A stretch of 64,000 bases of DNA from Xanthostigma xanthostigma (GCA_963575645.1 OY754468.1:7068001-7132000); one strand, 5' to 3'. Shown: positions 44,800-57,726, numbered from the stretch's first letter. A program made the numbers and translations. The notes: generated by a model from the sequence alone, not told the origin.

Positions 44800-45150
44800 A
44801 ATTTTTTAAAAAGCCCCGGTTAACACACGCGAAGAAATGATAGTTTGAATCGGAAATGCATCCCAAATAATTCGCGGAAGGGCCTTATATCGCTACTACA
44901 AGCATGACTACGACGCACCCATCTTTATGTCCAACAAAACGGGGACAATTTCTGTGAATACTTGATAATGACATATTTCCATAGTAACATAACATACGCC
45001 AGGACCGACCTCAAAATTTAATAAAACTTTGAAAGCCCGTTTCTCTTTCATTTTTGAGTTTTGATATAAAAATTACTTGAAATAGTTGTTTGTTTATATG
45101 ATTTCTACACGCGCGCTGTTAAAAAAAGCAACTTTAAAATCATTCTGTTT
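44800..45150 (-). repeat. Half copy of foldback F
   Basis: Reverse complement of about 52720-53060: ACCAGGACCGACCTCAAAAT-like text, TCCAACAAAACGGGGACAA, AGCATGACTACGACGCACCC. Confidence 0.75.
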
Positions 45151-46044
45151 ACATAAACATAATGTATGTAAGTATAATAATATTACAATAGATTATAAAA
45201 AGGCAATAATATATCATCATGTTATTTGGTCATCGTATCATAACCTATATTATTGGCCATCAACACGCCTTACTCACAACCATTAAATATAATACCTGTA
45301 TCTAATATATGTACGGTGTTGTAGGTTCTACACTACTACCTATTGTATGAACGCTTATATTCGAAAAGTTTGCCCCGGAACGGTTGTACAGTCGACCCTC
45401 GACAATAATAATTATAAAACAGTAAAAAAAATGAAAAATCTCGACCACGTGAAAAACGAACCAAAACAATAACAAAAAATAAATAGCATATGGGGACCGT
45501 GCGTGAAACATAGAGACAGCACTACTATGGCGAAGTTGGCGCTCTCTAGTATCTAATTAATGAAGTAAATGGGATCATTTTATAATGGTAAACATTGAAA
45601 ATTATTTGAAAAAATGAAAAAAATAAGTACGCATTTCAACCTGTAATAATATTACTCGTGTACACGGACAGAAAGATTCAAAAGGCGAAAAATTATATAA
45701 TTCTGGTCATGTATAATATGCTGTTGTAGATTGTTATTTAAATGGGCAAGTTGTCATAACCGCAAAGTTGTACCACAAACAGTGTATAAAGTGTATAATA
45801 TAAAAATTACGCTATGTATAAATAATTTCTTCTTTATAATATAATATTTTGTATTATATTAGTATTTTACTTTGTAATTGACTTATATTTTCGATAACTG
45901 AAAAGCAAACTGTCACTAATTGAGATATAAATGCAATTTTGTTATCCAGTCTGCTCATAATATATCATTATATATTGAATAAATGCTCCCATAAAATGAA
46001 CAATTTTACCACCAGTTGGCGTGAGAATCACGAAGCTCGGTCCC
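45151..46044. other. Gene-free stretch
   Basis: 45392-45410 (TACAGTCGACCCTCGACAAT) looks like a pogo-type left end without a partner. Otherwise AT-rich and empty. Confidence 0.4.
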
Positions 46045-46490
46045 CATTACACCGCAAGGCTAAAAGCGTGATATCTTTCCCTGCGCCATGATGCCTGAGG
46101 CAAAGCCGCGAGCATCATGGAGCGCAGGGCAAGGCTTTCACACATTCGGCCAGTGTAGTGTACACTATTTTACTCCATACCTCGGTGATAAGCACGCTTA
46201 TTAAATACAATAATCAATTACATAAAAGCACATAAATTCCAAGCAAGCAGCTTTGAGTTTATACGTAAAAACACGAATGACAGCTGTTTGCTAAAATGTA
46301 ATAGGGTTACTATGGAAACGACATCTAAACAGCAGTTGATTGGTTGTTTTTGCTTTACTACCGCCCGAGCGTATAAACTTCCCGCATTGGTGCGTGTAAT
46401 CCCACCAAGTAGTAAATTTTAGACTTTTTGCCTTACGATTGATGCCGGAAAGATGCACTTTCGATCGAGGTATGAAGAAAAATGACTTAA
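46045..46490 (+). repeat. Dispersed repeat B, copy 3
   Basis: Hairpin 46045-46170 (GATGCCTGAGGCAAAGCCG, GAGCGCAGGGCAAGG), then the same tail as 17527-17979 (AAGCACGCTTA, TTCCAAGCAAGC, TTACTATGGAAACGA). Confidence 0.75.
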
Positions 46491-47101
46491 CGAATCATTA
46501 TTGTCATATTGCGTAACATTCCCATTCGCAAAATTCATACGAATTTTTCGAATATCAGAAAAAAATCTTTTATTTTAATGTGAAAATAATATCTCTCAAT
46601 TTTTTTTTGTGGTGGCATAGGTATACAAAGTCTCAAATGCTCACTTTGCACAGAGCGGCAAAAATTATAACGCCGACTCTCTATATAAAAAAAGTATTAA
46701 ATATTCATAACGGGGCCGGAATAGTTGAGCCAATCCGCCCCTGGGAAAAACAAGATTGTGCAAAATAAGTTTGGCTTGAGCTCCCTTTATATTAACGTTT
46801 TCTTTTCCAGCAGCCCCGTTGGAAGTCTACTGTACTAGTTGGTACTTTTTAAACATTTTGACAATCTTTTCCTGTACTGCTTATACAATAATGACTATAG
46901 TTGCATACAAAGAATTGCCAATATCCGATGTATCGATTCTATTGTAAATTTTATACCTATATACAGGTGGCCCATTCGAAGTTTGAACTATAAATAAAAT
47001 AATAAAAGTTAGTATTTTCTTTCAAAAGTTAATGGAGTTGAAAACTATGGTTCAACAGAACAATTTTCCGATGTTTGAGGCAGATATATGTTGTTTTTTT
47101 T

Positions 47102-47275
47102 AACTTCCCGCTTTAAAAAAAAAAAAAAAAAATTTTTTTTTTTTCAAAAATCGGGAAGTTATTGGTTTCACCCCGATTTTCGAAAATCGAGTTTTCGCCA
47201 GATCTCGACGTTTTGGGGTCCTAGGAAGCTATTGAAACTATTTTGGCGATGATGTCCGTAGGGCTGTATGTATGG

Positions 47276-47320
<45 letters not shown>

Positions 47321-48193
47321 AACCTTTTATATCTTTTGAACGGAGTGTCCGACTGAAACGTGGTTTGCGGCATCTGACGTGATCTTGGTGAACTTAGACT
47401 TCCTGAAAATTTGAAACGATTCGGCCCAAAAAATTTTGAGAAATCTTAAAAAAACAAGTTTCAAAAATTTTTAAAAATTTGTTTTTGTAAAAAATTTTCT
47501 AAACTACTAAACCGATTAATTCCAAAAACTAATCAGCTCTTCTCCTTAACAAACTGCGTCGATTTCCGCAAACCGCATCAAAATCGGTTCATTTGTTCAC
47601 GAGAAACCGTGAACGAAAAAATCGTAAAAAAGTGTTTTTTTAAAATGACTCTTAAAATTGTTATCAGATTGATTTTTTTGTAATAAATTACTTTCTTAAG
47701 CTAAAAAAACTGCGTCGATCGCCGCAAACCATATCAAAATTGGTTCATTTGTTCATGAGATAACGTGAACGAAAAATTAGGAAAAAAGTAATTTTTTAAA
47801 ATTACTCGTAAAATTCTTATCAAATCGATTTTTTTGTAATAATTTACTTTCTTAGGTTAAAAAAACTGCGTCGATTGCAGCAAACCGCATCAAAATCGGC
47901 TCATTTGTTCACGAGATATCGTGAACGAAAAATTTTTAAAAAGTGTTTTTTTTTAAATTTCTCGTAAAATTCCTATGAGATCGATTTTTCTGTATAAAAT
48001 TACTTTTTAAGGTTAAAAAATTGCGTCGACTGCCGCAAATCGCATCAAAATCGCTTCATTTGTTCATGAGATATCGTGAACGAAAATTTCGTAACAAAGT
48101 GTTTTTTTTTTGAGCTCGAAGAGCTAAAAAATAAACTTCTTGCTATATTTGACATATTTTTGAGCGTTTTGAACTCGAAAATAGCGGGAAGTT
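47102..48193. mobile_element. Element bounded by AACTTCCCGC inverted ends, holding a 156-bp tandem array
   Basis: AACTTCCCGC at 47102 and GCGGGAAGTT ending at 48193. Inside: an A-run/T-run hairpin (47114-47145), a (TG)n/(TATG)n tract (47276-47322), then the tandem array. No coding frame. 46491-47101 to the left is empty. Confidence 0.55.
47540..48110 (+). repeat. Tandem repeat, about 156-bp unit, four copies
   Basis: TGCGTCGA-containing units start at 47553, 47709, 47865 and 48020 (periods 156, 156, 155). Each has CGCATCAAAATCGG, TTCATTTGTTCACGAGA and GTGAACGAAAA, with a near-palindrome around GTTCACGAGATATCGTGAAC. Confidence 0.9.
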
Positions 48194-48313
48194 ACAGGGA
48201 TGGCCTGCAGGGTCAAACTACTTTTCAAATTTTTTTCAATGCATTCTTTACAGTTATTACTATTGTACGTACTGGTCTTTTTATTCTTGTCTTCACTCAG
48301 GTTTATTATTTTT

Positions 48314-48849
48314 AACCGACTTCAAAAAAGGAGGAGGCTCTATGTTCGACTGTATATTTTTTTTGTTTTTTTTTTTTTTATGTATGTTCGCCGATTTCTC
48401 CGTCAATTATGGACCGATTTTCAAAATTTTTTTTATTCGAAAGAGTGCGCTTCCGAGGTGGTTCCATCGGAACCAAGTCAGGATCTGATGGTGGAATCCG
48501 GAGAAATCGAGGGAAACTCTCAAATTTCAAAGGCAAGCATACTTGGCCTACCCATTGCAATACTTTATCTAACACTAAAAAGAGAAAAATAAAATATTTT
48601 TAACAAAAAAATTGAGCCGCCTTCAAAATATGCACTAAAAAGTAAAAAATAATTGCGTATTGAAATGTTTTGGAGTCGGTGTCAGCCAAAATGAAATCTA
48701 TTTCGAGAACTAGAGACATGTAAGATTTAAATTGCTACTTTCGAATTCCGATGTGACACCGACTCGAAAACATTTCAATACGCAATTATTTTTTACTTTT
48801 TAGTGCATATTTTGAAGTCGGTTCAATTTTTTTGTTAAAAATATTTTAT
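48314..48849 (+). mobile_element. AACCGACTTC-type repeat with terminal hairpin
   Basis: Starts AACCGACTTCAAAAAAGGAG, runs through ATTATGGACCGATTTTC and GGAACCAAGTCAGGATCT, then a hairpin from about 48585 whose right arm includes GAAGTCGGTT (48814-48823). The second copy is 61441-61935. The 130-codon frame is not conserved as coding. Confidence 0.8.
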
Positions 48850-49024
48850 GTTTTAAATAGATGACTACGCATATGTATGGTTTGTCAATTGATTTCTCAA
48901 TTTTGGTTAAAAATTAAAAATAACAGGTAACCAATCGTACCTGGATCCATATTTTCATATCTTATTGATTCTCATTTATTATGTTGTTTTATTACAATTA
49001 TGCCCATATTCACCAAACACTACT

Positions 49025-49100
49025 AGAGATAGAAGTTACTAATCTTAGAACAAATTTATTCGTTAGAATAAAATTACTTTCAATTCACCAAGCAAAATTT
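49025..49100 (+). repeat. Dispersed repeat I
   Basis: GAAGTTACTAATCTTAGAAC onward matches 34125-34195, the DNA next to the hAT end. It shows the sequence around that insertion site. Confidence 0.7.
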
Positions 49101-49162
49101 TCAGTCTATGTTTTTGATAAAAATGTGTTCAGTCCTTAATAATTAACGATGATATTCTACTT

Positions 49163-49835
49163 TTTGAAGTAAAACTTCTTTAGGCACGCTTGACTTGGAG
49201 AGTAAGCTGGTAAATGTCTGACGAAAGCGTTTACGGAAGTGCATCATTGCGAACGGTGCGTGATCGTTCGAGGCGAACGGCAGTTGAGAGAGAGATACAA
49301 GTTAGTGAAGATAGTAAGAGAGAGAGTTACGTTTCGTATATTGGAAGTTGAGAGGGAGATATAAATTAGTGAGTACGACAAAGACGGAGCATTAATCGAA
49401 ATTCTTTTTTTTTTTTGAAAACTATTTGACGTTTAATATGAAAACAATAATTGTTTTTGTACCAAAAACACATTTCATCGAATTTTGCTGCATTTTGTAA
49501 CGGGAAAAAATGTAGGTTAGTTAATAAATTCTTTTAAATGTAGGTATTATAAATTATGATAATAAATAAATATACATATTTTGCCTATTAATTAATCAAA
49601 AATTATATTTTAAACAAATTCGTCTTTGTAGATATCTATGTGCTACAGAGGGAGGTTATATTGTGTTGGATAAACTTTGTGACAAACCGACTGCGTATTA
49701 TTGTTCGTATATTAATAACACGAGCAAATTTGAGGTATTTACGCATTATTCCTAATAAATATATTTAAAATAATTATGGCAGGAAGAAGTTTTACTCCAG
49801 TCGTGTGGTTTAAAGCACACTCGCTTTTTTTAAAT
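49163..49835. repeat. Dispersed repeat J, copy 2
   Basis: AAGTAAAACTTCTTTAGGCA at the left, GAAGAAGTTTTACTCCAGTC with TGGTTTAAAGCACACTCG at the right, as in 20393-20975. Middle part has AGTTGAGAGRGAGATA twice. A solitary left-end relative is at 57230-57260. Confidence 0.7.
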
Positions 49836-50435
49836 ATTTCGTTCTGAATACCAGAAGTAAAATACGATATACTTTGATCACGCCGGTATTTAACACTGAT
49901 TTATGTAATGTATATTTTTTAGTGTGCGTCACGCTGCAATGAACGTGTAAACTGTTTCTTGTTAAATAAATATTGAAACATCTCGAACTAACTACGGCGT
50001 CAAGAAAATACATCCTTCCAAGAAAAAATAACGCATCAGTCATCATGCAACTAAGTAAGAACCACTTCATTAGAACATTAGAGCTGTTCTGGCTCTGCTA
50101 CAGAAGTGTCATGTGTATAGAGAATGCGTCTCTGACCTATGAGTTTAATTGAGTAATTGAATTCGTTGAGCCGTGGGGTCAGAATGATTGGATTGGTAAA
50201 ATTTCATTTTTTTTTTTGTTTTATTTTACGCACGAGTGCGAAAAGGGAGCATTGTACAACCGGTATACAGGCATGAAAAACAACTGTTTTGTAGGTGGTC
50301 GGCAAAAAGAACATTTTCGTTCGAGATGTTCTCCGTTTAAAAGCAAAACTGCGAAGTCGATTTACAATAAAATCGCCTTCGACAAAATCATACTGCAGCG
50401 TTGAATCGTGAGTGCCGGACTTTAGATACGTAATA
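49836..50435. other. No recognisable feature
   Basis: Mixed AT-rich DNA; frames of 86 and 62 codons carry no recognisable motif. Confidence 0.45.
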
Positions 50436-52258
50436 GTTTAAGCTCCCATGACACAAAAAGTTACCCCAAAGAACACCTCAAAATTATAAAGTGAAAATGG
50501 CTGAAAAACATGTCAGAAACATGTTACGCCCGCCAGACAAGTAAAAATTTGTTAATTGTTATTTTTTATGAATTTTTGAAATTTAAAAAAAAACATGATT
50601 TTACTTTCCAAAACACCTGCTTGAAATTTATACAATGTGTAGTAAATAATGTACCATTTTTGAAAAAATTGGTCTGACTGACAATTTTTGTTAATAAGCT
50701 AGCCAGACTTCATTTGTTATAAACTATTTTTTTTATGAAAATACATTTCATAACACCTCCTTGAATTTTTTTTAAAATAAAGTTTAAGATCTCTTCTATC
50801 TAATACAACTGGTCTGGCTGACAATTTTTCTTAATAAATTGGTCAGACTTCATTTGTTATAAAATTTTTTGTTTGTGAAGTCTGTCATAGTAAAAAACAT
50901 TTTTTCGCTGACAGACCAATTTTTATGCATAAAATAGATGTCAAACCTTCGTTCAGAAAAAAATTAAGGTGGTGTTTTGACACGGCCCTTGTAAAAGCTA
51001 ATTTGTTTATAAAAAAATGCTGTCACGGCGTTTAAAAATTGAAACTGGCATGGTAAAAAACAGTATTTTGATGAAAAATGTATTAAAGTATAAAAAATGG
51101 ATCTACCGTATTAATTTAGAATAAAAAAAAAATTTGTTTTCTAGTTAGCAACGATTATACCATATTTTTTCATTAAAAAATGTGGTCGCAGCACTCGAAA
51201 AATGAAGTCTGTCATAGTAAAAAACATTTTTCCGCTGACAGACCAATTTTTATGCATAAAATAGATGTCAAACCTTCTTTCAGAAAAAAATTAAGGTGGT
51301 GTCTTGACACGGCCCTTGTGAAAGCTAATTTGTTTATAAAAAAAACGCTGTCACGGCGCTTAAAAATTGAATCTGACATGGTAAAAAACAATATTTTGAT
51401 GAAAAATGTATTCAAGTATATAAAAGGAATCTACCGTATTAATTTAGAATAAAAAAAAAATTTTTTTTCTAGTAAGCAACGATTATACCATATTTTTTCA
51501 TTAAATGCGACCACATTTTTTAATGAAAACATATGGTATAACCGTTGCTAACTAGAAAAATTATTTTTTTTTTAATCTAAATTAATACGGTAGATCCCTT
51601 TTATATACTTTAATACATTTTTCATCAAAATATTGTTTTTTACCATGCCAGATTCAATTTTTAAGCGCCGTGAGAGCGTTTTTTTATAAACAAATTTGCT
51701 TTTACAAGGGCCGTGTCAAAACACCACCTTAATTTTTTTCTGAAAGAAGGTTTGACATCTATTTTATGCATAAAAATTGGTCTGTCAGCGAAAAAATGTT
51801 TTTTACTATGACAGACTTCATAAACAAAAAATTTTATAACAAATGAAGTCTGACTAATTTATTAACAAAAATTGTCAGCCAGACCAGTTGTATTAGATAG
51901 AAGAGATCTTAAACTTTATTTTAAAAAAAATTCAAGGAGGTGTTATGAAATGTATTTTCATAAAAAAAAATAGTTTATAACAAATGAAGTCTGGCTAGCT
52001 TATTAACAAAAATTGTCAGCCAGACCAATTTTTTCAAAAATGGTACATTATTTACTACAAATTGTATAAATTTCAAACAGGTGTTTTGGAAAGTAAAATC
52101 ATGTTTTTTTTTTAAATTTCAAAAATTCATAAAAAATAACAATTAACAAATTTTTACTTGTCTGGCGGGCGTAACATGTTTCTGACATGTTTTTCAGCCA
52201 TTTTTGCCATTTTTGAGGTGTTCTTTGGGGTAACTTTTTGTGTCATGGGAGCTTAAAC
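50436..52258. mobile_element. 1.82-kb giant foldback element
   Basis: Begins GTTTAAGCTCCCATGACAC and ends with its complement, with TA immediately outside both ends. Layout: arm A 50436-50876, unit B1 50877-51203, unit B2 51204 to about 51505 (direct repeat of B1, period 327), then B in reverse to 51819, then A in reverse 51820-52258. Arms pair almost throughout. A itself holds a repeated block (GGTCTGACTGACAATTTTT and GGTCTGGCTGACAATTTTT). Several shadow frames are produced by the repeat; none is coding. TA flanks are compatible with a Tc1/mariner-type duplication, though the termini are not the usual ones. Confidence 0.9.
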
Positions 52259-52726
52259 TATAATACACATAATAATTAAATTACCCGCGCTCATTCCTAG
52301 CCCGTGTTAGGAGTTACCCCCGGTTGACCTTCAGGACGTCCAATTAAAATGTTCAAGCCCCGCCTCTGGAGAACATCATTAAACTCATGTTTCTGTATTT
52401 ATTGAATAGATAGTAAAAGCTTTTATACATAAACGGAATGAATGGTCTCTGCATGTGTGGTGTTTACTGGAGTCCCGTATACTATAATAGTATTGCCGTA
52501 CCCGGTTATATGTGTGTGTGTGTGTTTGTATGTGCTGTTATGATGATAAGCGCGGCCACCAACCATACACTGACGGATAGTACATTTACACATTTCAGTT
52601 TCGATTCGCGAATCGAATAGGTAAGACGCGCAAATCGGTGATTACCCGAGCGATTTTTTCACCGTTCGAATGCAACCCGGTAATTCGTCTCGTTTTAATT
52701 GCAATCAAACAGTTTTTAAGCAATGT

Positions 52727-53275
52727 TTTTTAAGTTGATTCTTTTTTTAACAGCGTGTAGAAATCGAATAGACAAATATTTTTAGTGACTTTTTTATCGA
52801 AATTCAAAAGAGGAACGTGCTTTCAAGGTTTCATTGAATTTTATCAAATTTTAAGGTCGGTCCTGGCGGTATGTTATGTCACTATGGAAATATGTTGTGT
52901 CAGTATCAAGTTTTGATAGAAATTGTTCGAACTTGTCCCCGTTTTGTTGGACACAAAGATGCGTGCGTCGTAGCCATGCTTTTCTGTACATGCTTGTAGT
53001 AGCGAATTATTTGGAATGCAGTTCTGATTCGCGTGTATTAACCGGGCTTTTGAATGATAGATAGATAGATAATATTTTGTGTTGCCATTAATTTGGATAC
53101 AAATCGTCATAACATAAATCTACATATTTAAAAAAAATTAGACATACCGACACAATAAATAAAATTCAAATTCTCTCTTATTTTTGAGTTTTGATAAAAA
53201 AAGTTAGTTAAAATATTTGTTCGTCTATTTGATTTGTACACAGTTAAAAAAAGAAGAGTCAACTTAAAAATCAGA
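52727..53275. mobile_element. Foldback F, fuller copy
   Basis: TAAGTTGATTC with GTAGAAATCGAATAGAC on the left pairs with GAGTCAACTTA-type text and its partners on the right (53160-53275). The loop carries CTTGTCCCCGTTTTGTTGGA and the (GATA)n at 53056-53071. Half copy at 44800-45150. Confidence 0.7.
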
Positions 53276-53388
53276 CCGTATTTTTGAAACGCAGTATTTT
53301 TATTTGTGACAAGCGCAGTGTTGATAATTATGTAATTTGTAGCGCATGATTAATTAGTGTTTTTGTCATAGTTTTGCAACGTAAAAAT

Positions 53389-53760
53389 TAGTAAGCAAGA
53401 CGACATCGACCGGTGTAATTGAATTACAAGCGATTTAATTAAATTAAGCTAATTAATTGAATTGTATTTATTTAATTATACAATTTACAATTCTTACTAA
53501 CATCGTTTTTTGTGAGTGAAATGTTTTGAAATCAAAAAATCATAATTTGATAACATTTATTCAACTCAAAGTTATAGTAAGCAAGACAATATCGACCAGT
53601 GTTATTGAATTACAAGCGATTTAATTAAATTAAGCTAATTAATTGATTTGTATTTATTTAATTATACAATTTACAATTCTTACTAACATCGTTTTTTGTG
53701 AGTGAAATGTTTTGAAATCAAAAAATCATAATTTGATAACATTTATTCAACTCAAAGTTA
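53389..53760 (+). repeat. Tandem duplication, 186-bp unit, two copies
   Basis: Units 53389-53574 and 53575-53760 differ at only a few bases near their starts (GACGACATCGACCGGTG versus GACAATATCGACCAGTG). Confidence 0.95.
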
Positions 53761-54793
53761 ACATAAATCCAGTGATAATGCGGTTAAGTTTTTTTTCTGT
53801 GAAAATAGGCATTCTTTAAGTGTGATCTCTAATTATTTTGTGGATAATTTAATCGAATTAACATGTATTGAAAACTATAAAAACATTTAGTGAGAAGTGA
53901 ATGAAGCATGTGATGTTTATATCAGCCTTTTTTGTATATTACAGGAAAACGTTTGAACTTTAACAGGTGTGCTTGGAAATGAAACAAAAAGTAGTCGTAC
54001 CGTTAAACAACTCATAACTTATTTGTAACAGTAATTGAATGCTGAATAAAGTTAAAAAATTGGCGCTTTTTTGTGCCCTTTTTGTGTTACACCGACATAC
54101 TTTTTAAGTTCTATAACCAAAGTGAACAATACATGTTTTGTTGTGGTAGTAAAACTATACTTGTTATCAAATGAACATTAAAATGTCACAGGTTGTAAAA
54201 TTACGCCGGAACTATTTTTTTCAAAATAGTGTTTCAAACAATACTAGAAATTATAATTAAAAAATATTATTAATTTAATTATAATCACTCTTTTGTGCTG
54301 GAATTGAAAGAAATAACAAAATTTGTGAAGGCCTACTAAAAAATGTTTGTTTAGTTTAGTGTTACGTGACAGTGGTTAACTGAATTTCAAAAACTTATAG
54401 CTGCAACCGGTGTTGGATACATTTTTACCACAAGGATGTTAAGCAAGGTAACAATTACATAATTTTTATTTATTTTTTATCACTTTTATCAGTTGTTTTA
54501 AGTACAAAAAATAAGATAGCAATTATCTTTAATGAATTAATCTACAGTACATTGCACATAAATATTATTAATTGTTACTCAGATGAAACTACAGGCAAAG
54601 TTCACGGAATTACGAAATGATCAATTTCTAAAGATAAGTTTCAAATACTTCCTCAAACCATTATTTTAAAGCCCGAACAACATTGTTCTTGAATGCGGGA
54701 TGGAAGTTATTTTACAATTTACATACTTGTTCTCGTGCGAATACGGCATAAGACTGGCTTGTGAGCAACTTCACACTGTGCCACCGTAATATA
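53761..54793. other. No recognisable feature
   Basis: AT-rich; neither repeats nor coding frames were noticed. Confidence 0.5.
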
Positions 54794-55262
54794 CAGTAGA
54801 ACTGATGTATTTTCAATGTCTCCTTCATCCTCACTCCGTGGCAGTCATAGATTAAACAGGAAATGATGAATTTGCACTTAAACGTTGTCAAACGTATATA
54901 TTAGATATCGTGTCCATCGTGATAATAATTAATAGCAAAATCGAAAGATAGTGGACAAAAAGTTAGATTTATTAATGTACGGCGTTTCGTCTAGAGATTT
55001 CGACTTTTTCAAGTACAATATGAGAACTCAAAACAATAATTATTTATTATTGTTTTGAATTTTCATATTGTACCTACTTGAAAAAGTCTAAATCTATAGA
55101 CGTACATTAATAAATCTAACTGTTTGTTCACAATCCTGCGATTTTTCTATTAATTGTTGTCAAACATATTTTTCTATTGACTGAGCAGCGTCGGAGGAGA
55201 CACTTAGCGTGATTAAAGTCAGTTAAAAATAGATGGCATTGAAAATACATGAGTTACTAGAT
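54794..55262. mobile_element. Foldback with pogo-like left end
   Basis: TA-CAGTAGAACTGATGTATTT at the left; GATGTATTTTCAATG has its near-complement at 55237-55256. An inner hairpin (about 54960-55135) pairs TTAGATTTATTAATGTAC with its complement. Confidence 0.6.
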
Positions 55263-55363
55263 TTACTAAGTGCTAGAGAAAGAAAACTTTGAAATTAACC
55301 CAAGATGACTGACTGACGGAAAATGATTTTGTTAGATGTTCCTAGTAACATATGTCATATATA

Positions 55364-55690
55364 CAGTAGAACCTGGGATAAGCAAGAGTTCAAGGGACCG
55401 CGATCTCTTTTTCACTATGGAGGTTTTTCACTAACCCGAGTTTCTAGCTTATAGAGGTACTTACAGGGATGGCTTTTCTCGCTTATAGAGGTCTATAGAA
55501 AATATACAAAAACAATTTTAGTTAGTTCAGCCATTTATGAGTCATTCTTAAATTTCGTGGAACTATACGATCGAATGTCGCTTATGGAGGTGTGGGCAAG
55601 TAGTAGTCGCAGTTATAGAGGTCCATGAGTGAAAAAACGTCTTTCTCTTATAGAGGTTTCGGTTTATCACTTATAGAGGTTTTGGAAGGT
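55364..55690. mobile_element. Tigger/pogo MITE with CTTATAGAGG repeats
   Basis: TA-CAGTAGAACCTGGGATAAGC at the left. CTTATAGAGG or a close variant recurs at least six times to 55680. No proper right TIR, so probably truncated. Confidence 0.55.
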
Positions 55691-56335
55691 TACAAAGACG
55701 GTACCTGGCAAATACTCTCACTTTGAGAGTTTTCTCGGTTACCCAGTTCTCACCCAGTGACCCACTCAGGCTTGACTACACTTTAGGTTCCAATTTAAAA
55801 AATCACAACTTAATATTACAATAACAATATCATTTATGTATTTTTGAATATGAAAATGAAAAAAATGATTATCTGTTATTGATATCTATTTTTGAATTTG
55901 TTATTTTTTTCCCTTAGTTACGAGAACTTATACATTTTAATTGAATCGTAGCCCCAAGATGGTGGACGATTGCGGTATACTTTGTCAAAATGCTGGATTG
56001 CAGAAAGGGTTGTCAAAAGATCTAATTTGACAGTGACCTTAGATTGTTACCTAATATATTTCTCCATAGGAAAAGCATTGTAGAATTTTAAATCGGATTT
56101 TCTCGATAATTAATTCATCGATTTAAACGATATTTTTTTTAAACTGTGTAGATATACATAGTTTTTTTTTATGCAATTTGCACTTTTGCACGACTTTTTT
56201 CTATTCATTTTGATGAAATGTTTGGCTTGAAAAACATGTAGATTATGTATTTGTTTTTGTGTGAGTACATTCTAACGTTCTAGATGACGAGGGAGTTTGA
56301 ATACGACATTAGACTGCTCCTGATGTATAGAAACT

Positions 56336-56686
56336 AATGATAATAATGCGTTTAACGTCCGTTTCTCGACTTTATGTCATAACATAACAGACGCCATTCG
56401 CACCATTAATATTTTTTTCTACCACACTTCCCGTTATTTTCCACAATTTTTAATTTTCAACTTAATTAATAGCAATGGGCGAATGACGGAATTTTTAGGA
56501 AATTAGCATAAGGTAGGCAAATTTTGAGCATAGGAGTTTGACAGATAATCGGCCATGGCCTTGAATAAGGAACCATCTCGATATTTATCTGAAATTATTG
56601 AGGGAAACCATGGAAAACTTCAACAAGATGACCGGTACAGGAATTACCGTTTCTCGGCGCGAGGCAGTAGGAAAAAAGTCCTAGTC
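56336..56686 (-). mobile_element. ATT-tail SINE, head missing
   Basis: Minus strand: from GGACTTTTTTCCTACTGCCT-type body to ACGGACGTTAAACGCATTAT and tail at 56336. The tRNA-like head is absent. The clean copy of the region where the 9368 MITE is inserted lies near 56490-56525. Confidence 0.85.
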
Positions 56687-57726
56687 GATGTATGGAAGCT
56701 GTAATTATATGATCACAATCTAAGATACAATTTTTTGATAATTCTTTCTGCAATTCACTATTAGAGATTTTGTTACCGCATTTTCGAAAATCATATTATT
56801 AAAGACTTATCGATCACGCCGTGTGCACAATTGTAGGTATACTTTTCAGGAATTGTCGCAATAAAAAATAGGTTGAGCTATGAGTAATCAGTGATTTCAA
56901 TAATTGCATATATAAAATCCGAGACTGTAAAACTCAAAATTTACAATAAATATCATAGTTTGCAAACTCATGTGATCCAATAAAAGTCGAGATAAAAAAC
57001 ACGTTATCAGTAAACAAGTCGCGTTAACAAATGCTGATAAAAGACTTTATTACACTATACAAAAGTCTTTACTTCAACGTACCTTAATATTTACAAATTT
57101 ATAAATTATAATAATATGTATCTAAAGACAACAAATTATTGTTTAGGTAAATATTTCTAATAAAAAAATTAAAAATAGACCGCGTGTGTTCATGGTAAAA
57201 TGTTACATAGGCTATTGTGCGTAATTTTTGAAGTGAAACTTCTTTAGCGGCGTGTCTGCTTCGAAATTCCTTTAACATTAAAGAGGGAATGATTCAACAG
57301 CGGAAGAAATATAAGACAAACCTTGGCACTAGGCAAAGTTTCACTTCCTCCATGAGGTTATGTGGGTGAGAAAAAATTTTCGTGGCTCCAAGTGACCTCA
57401 CTTCCTTTATATGATTCGTCAAAATTTGCACAGGAAAAAATTTGCAAAGTCCTCGCTCGATGGTAGAAATTTTTACCAGGCTTTCTATTAGTACCCAAAA
57501 AGTTTCAAAAAAATATTATCTTCCAATCTAATGTAGGTACTTGTCATTAATGCTTTATGTTATATAAACTTTCTGCGAACATGACGCGTTTTTGCAAGGT
57601 CGATTTTGGCAGAAAACTGTATCTCGGGATTCTCTACAAGAAGACGAACCGTTTGAGCTCGGTTTCACTCATTGAGCATTTTTTTATTTATTTATTTTGT
57701 AAATATTTATTTATTATACTAACAGC
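56687..57726. other. No gene; repeat J end scrap
   Basis: 57230-57260 (AAGTGAAACTTCTTTAGCGG) resembles the end of repeat J. The rest is AT-rich and empty. Confidence 0.45.

Noticed and set aside
48200..48592. 130-codon plus-strand frame
   Set aside because: Spans the joint between two repeats; the copy at 61471 has a different reading-frame structure.
51180..51452. 90-codon frame in the giant foldback
   Set aside because: It lies in unit B2 of the inverted repeat; the diverged B1 copy does not keep it open, and it has no domain.
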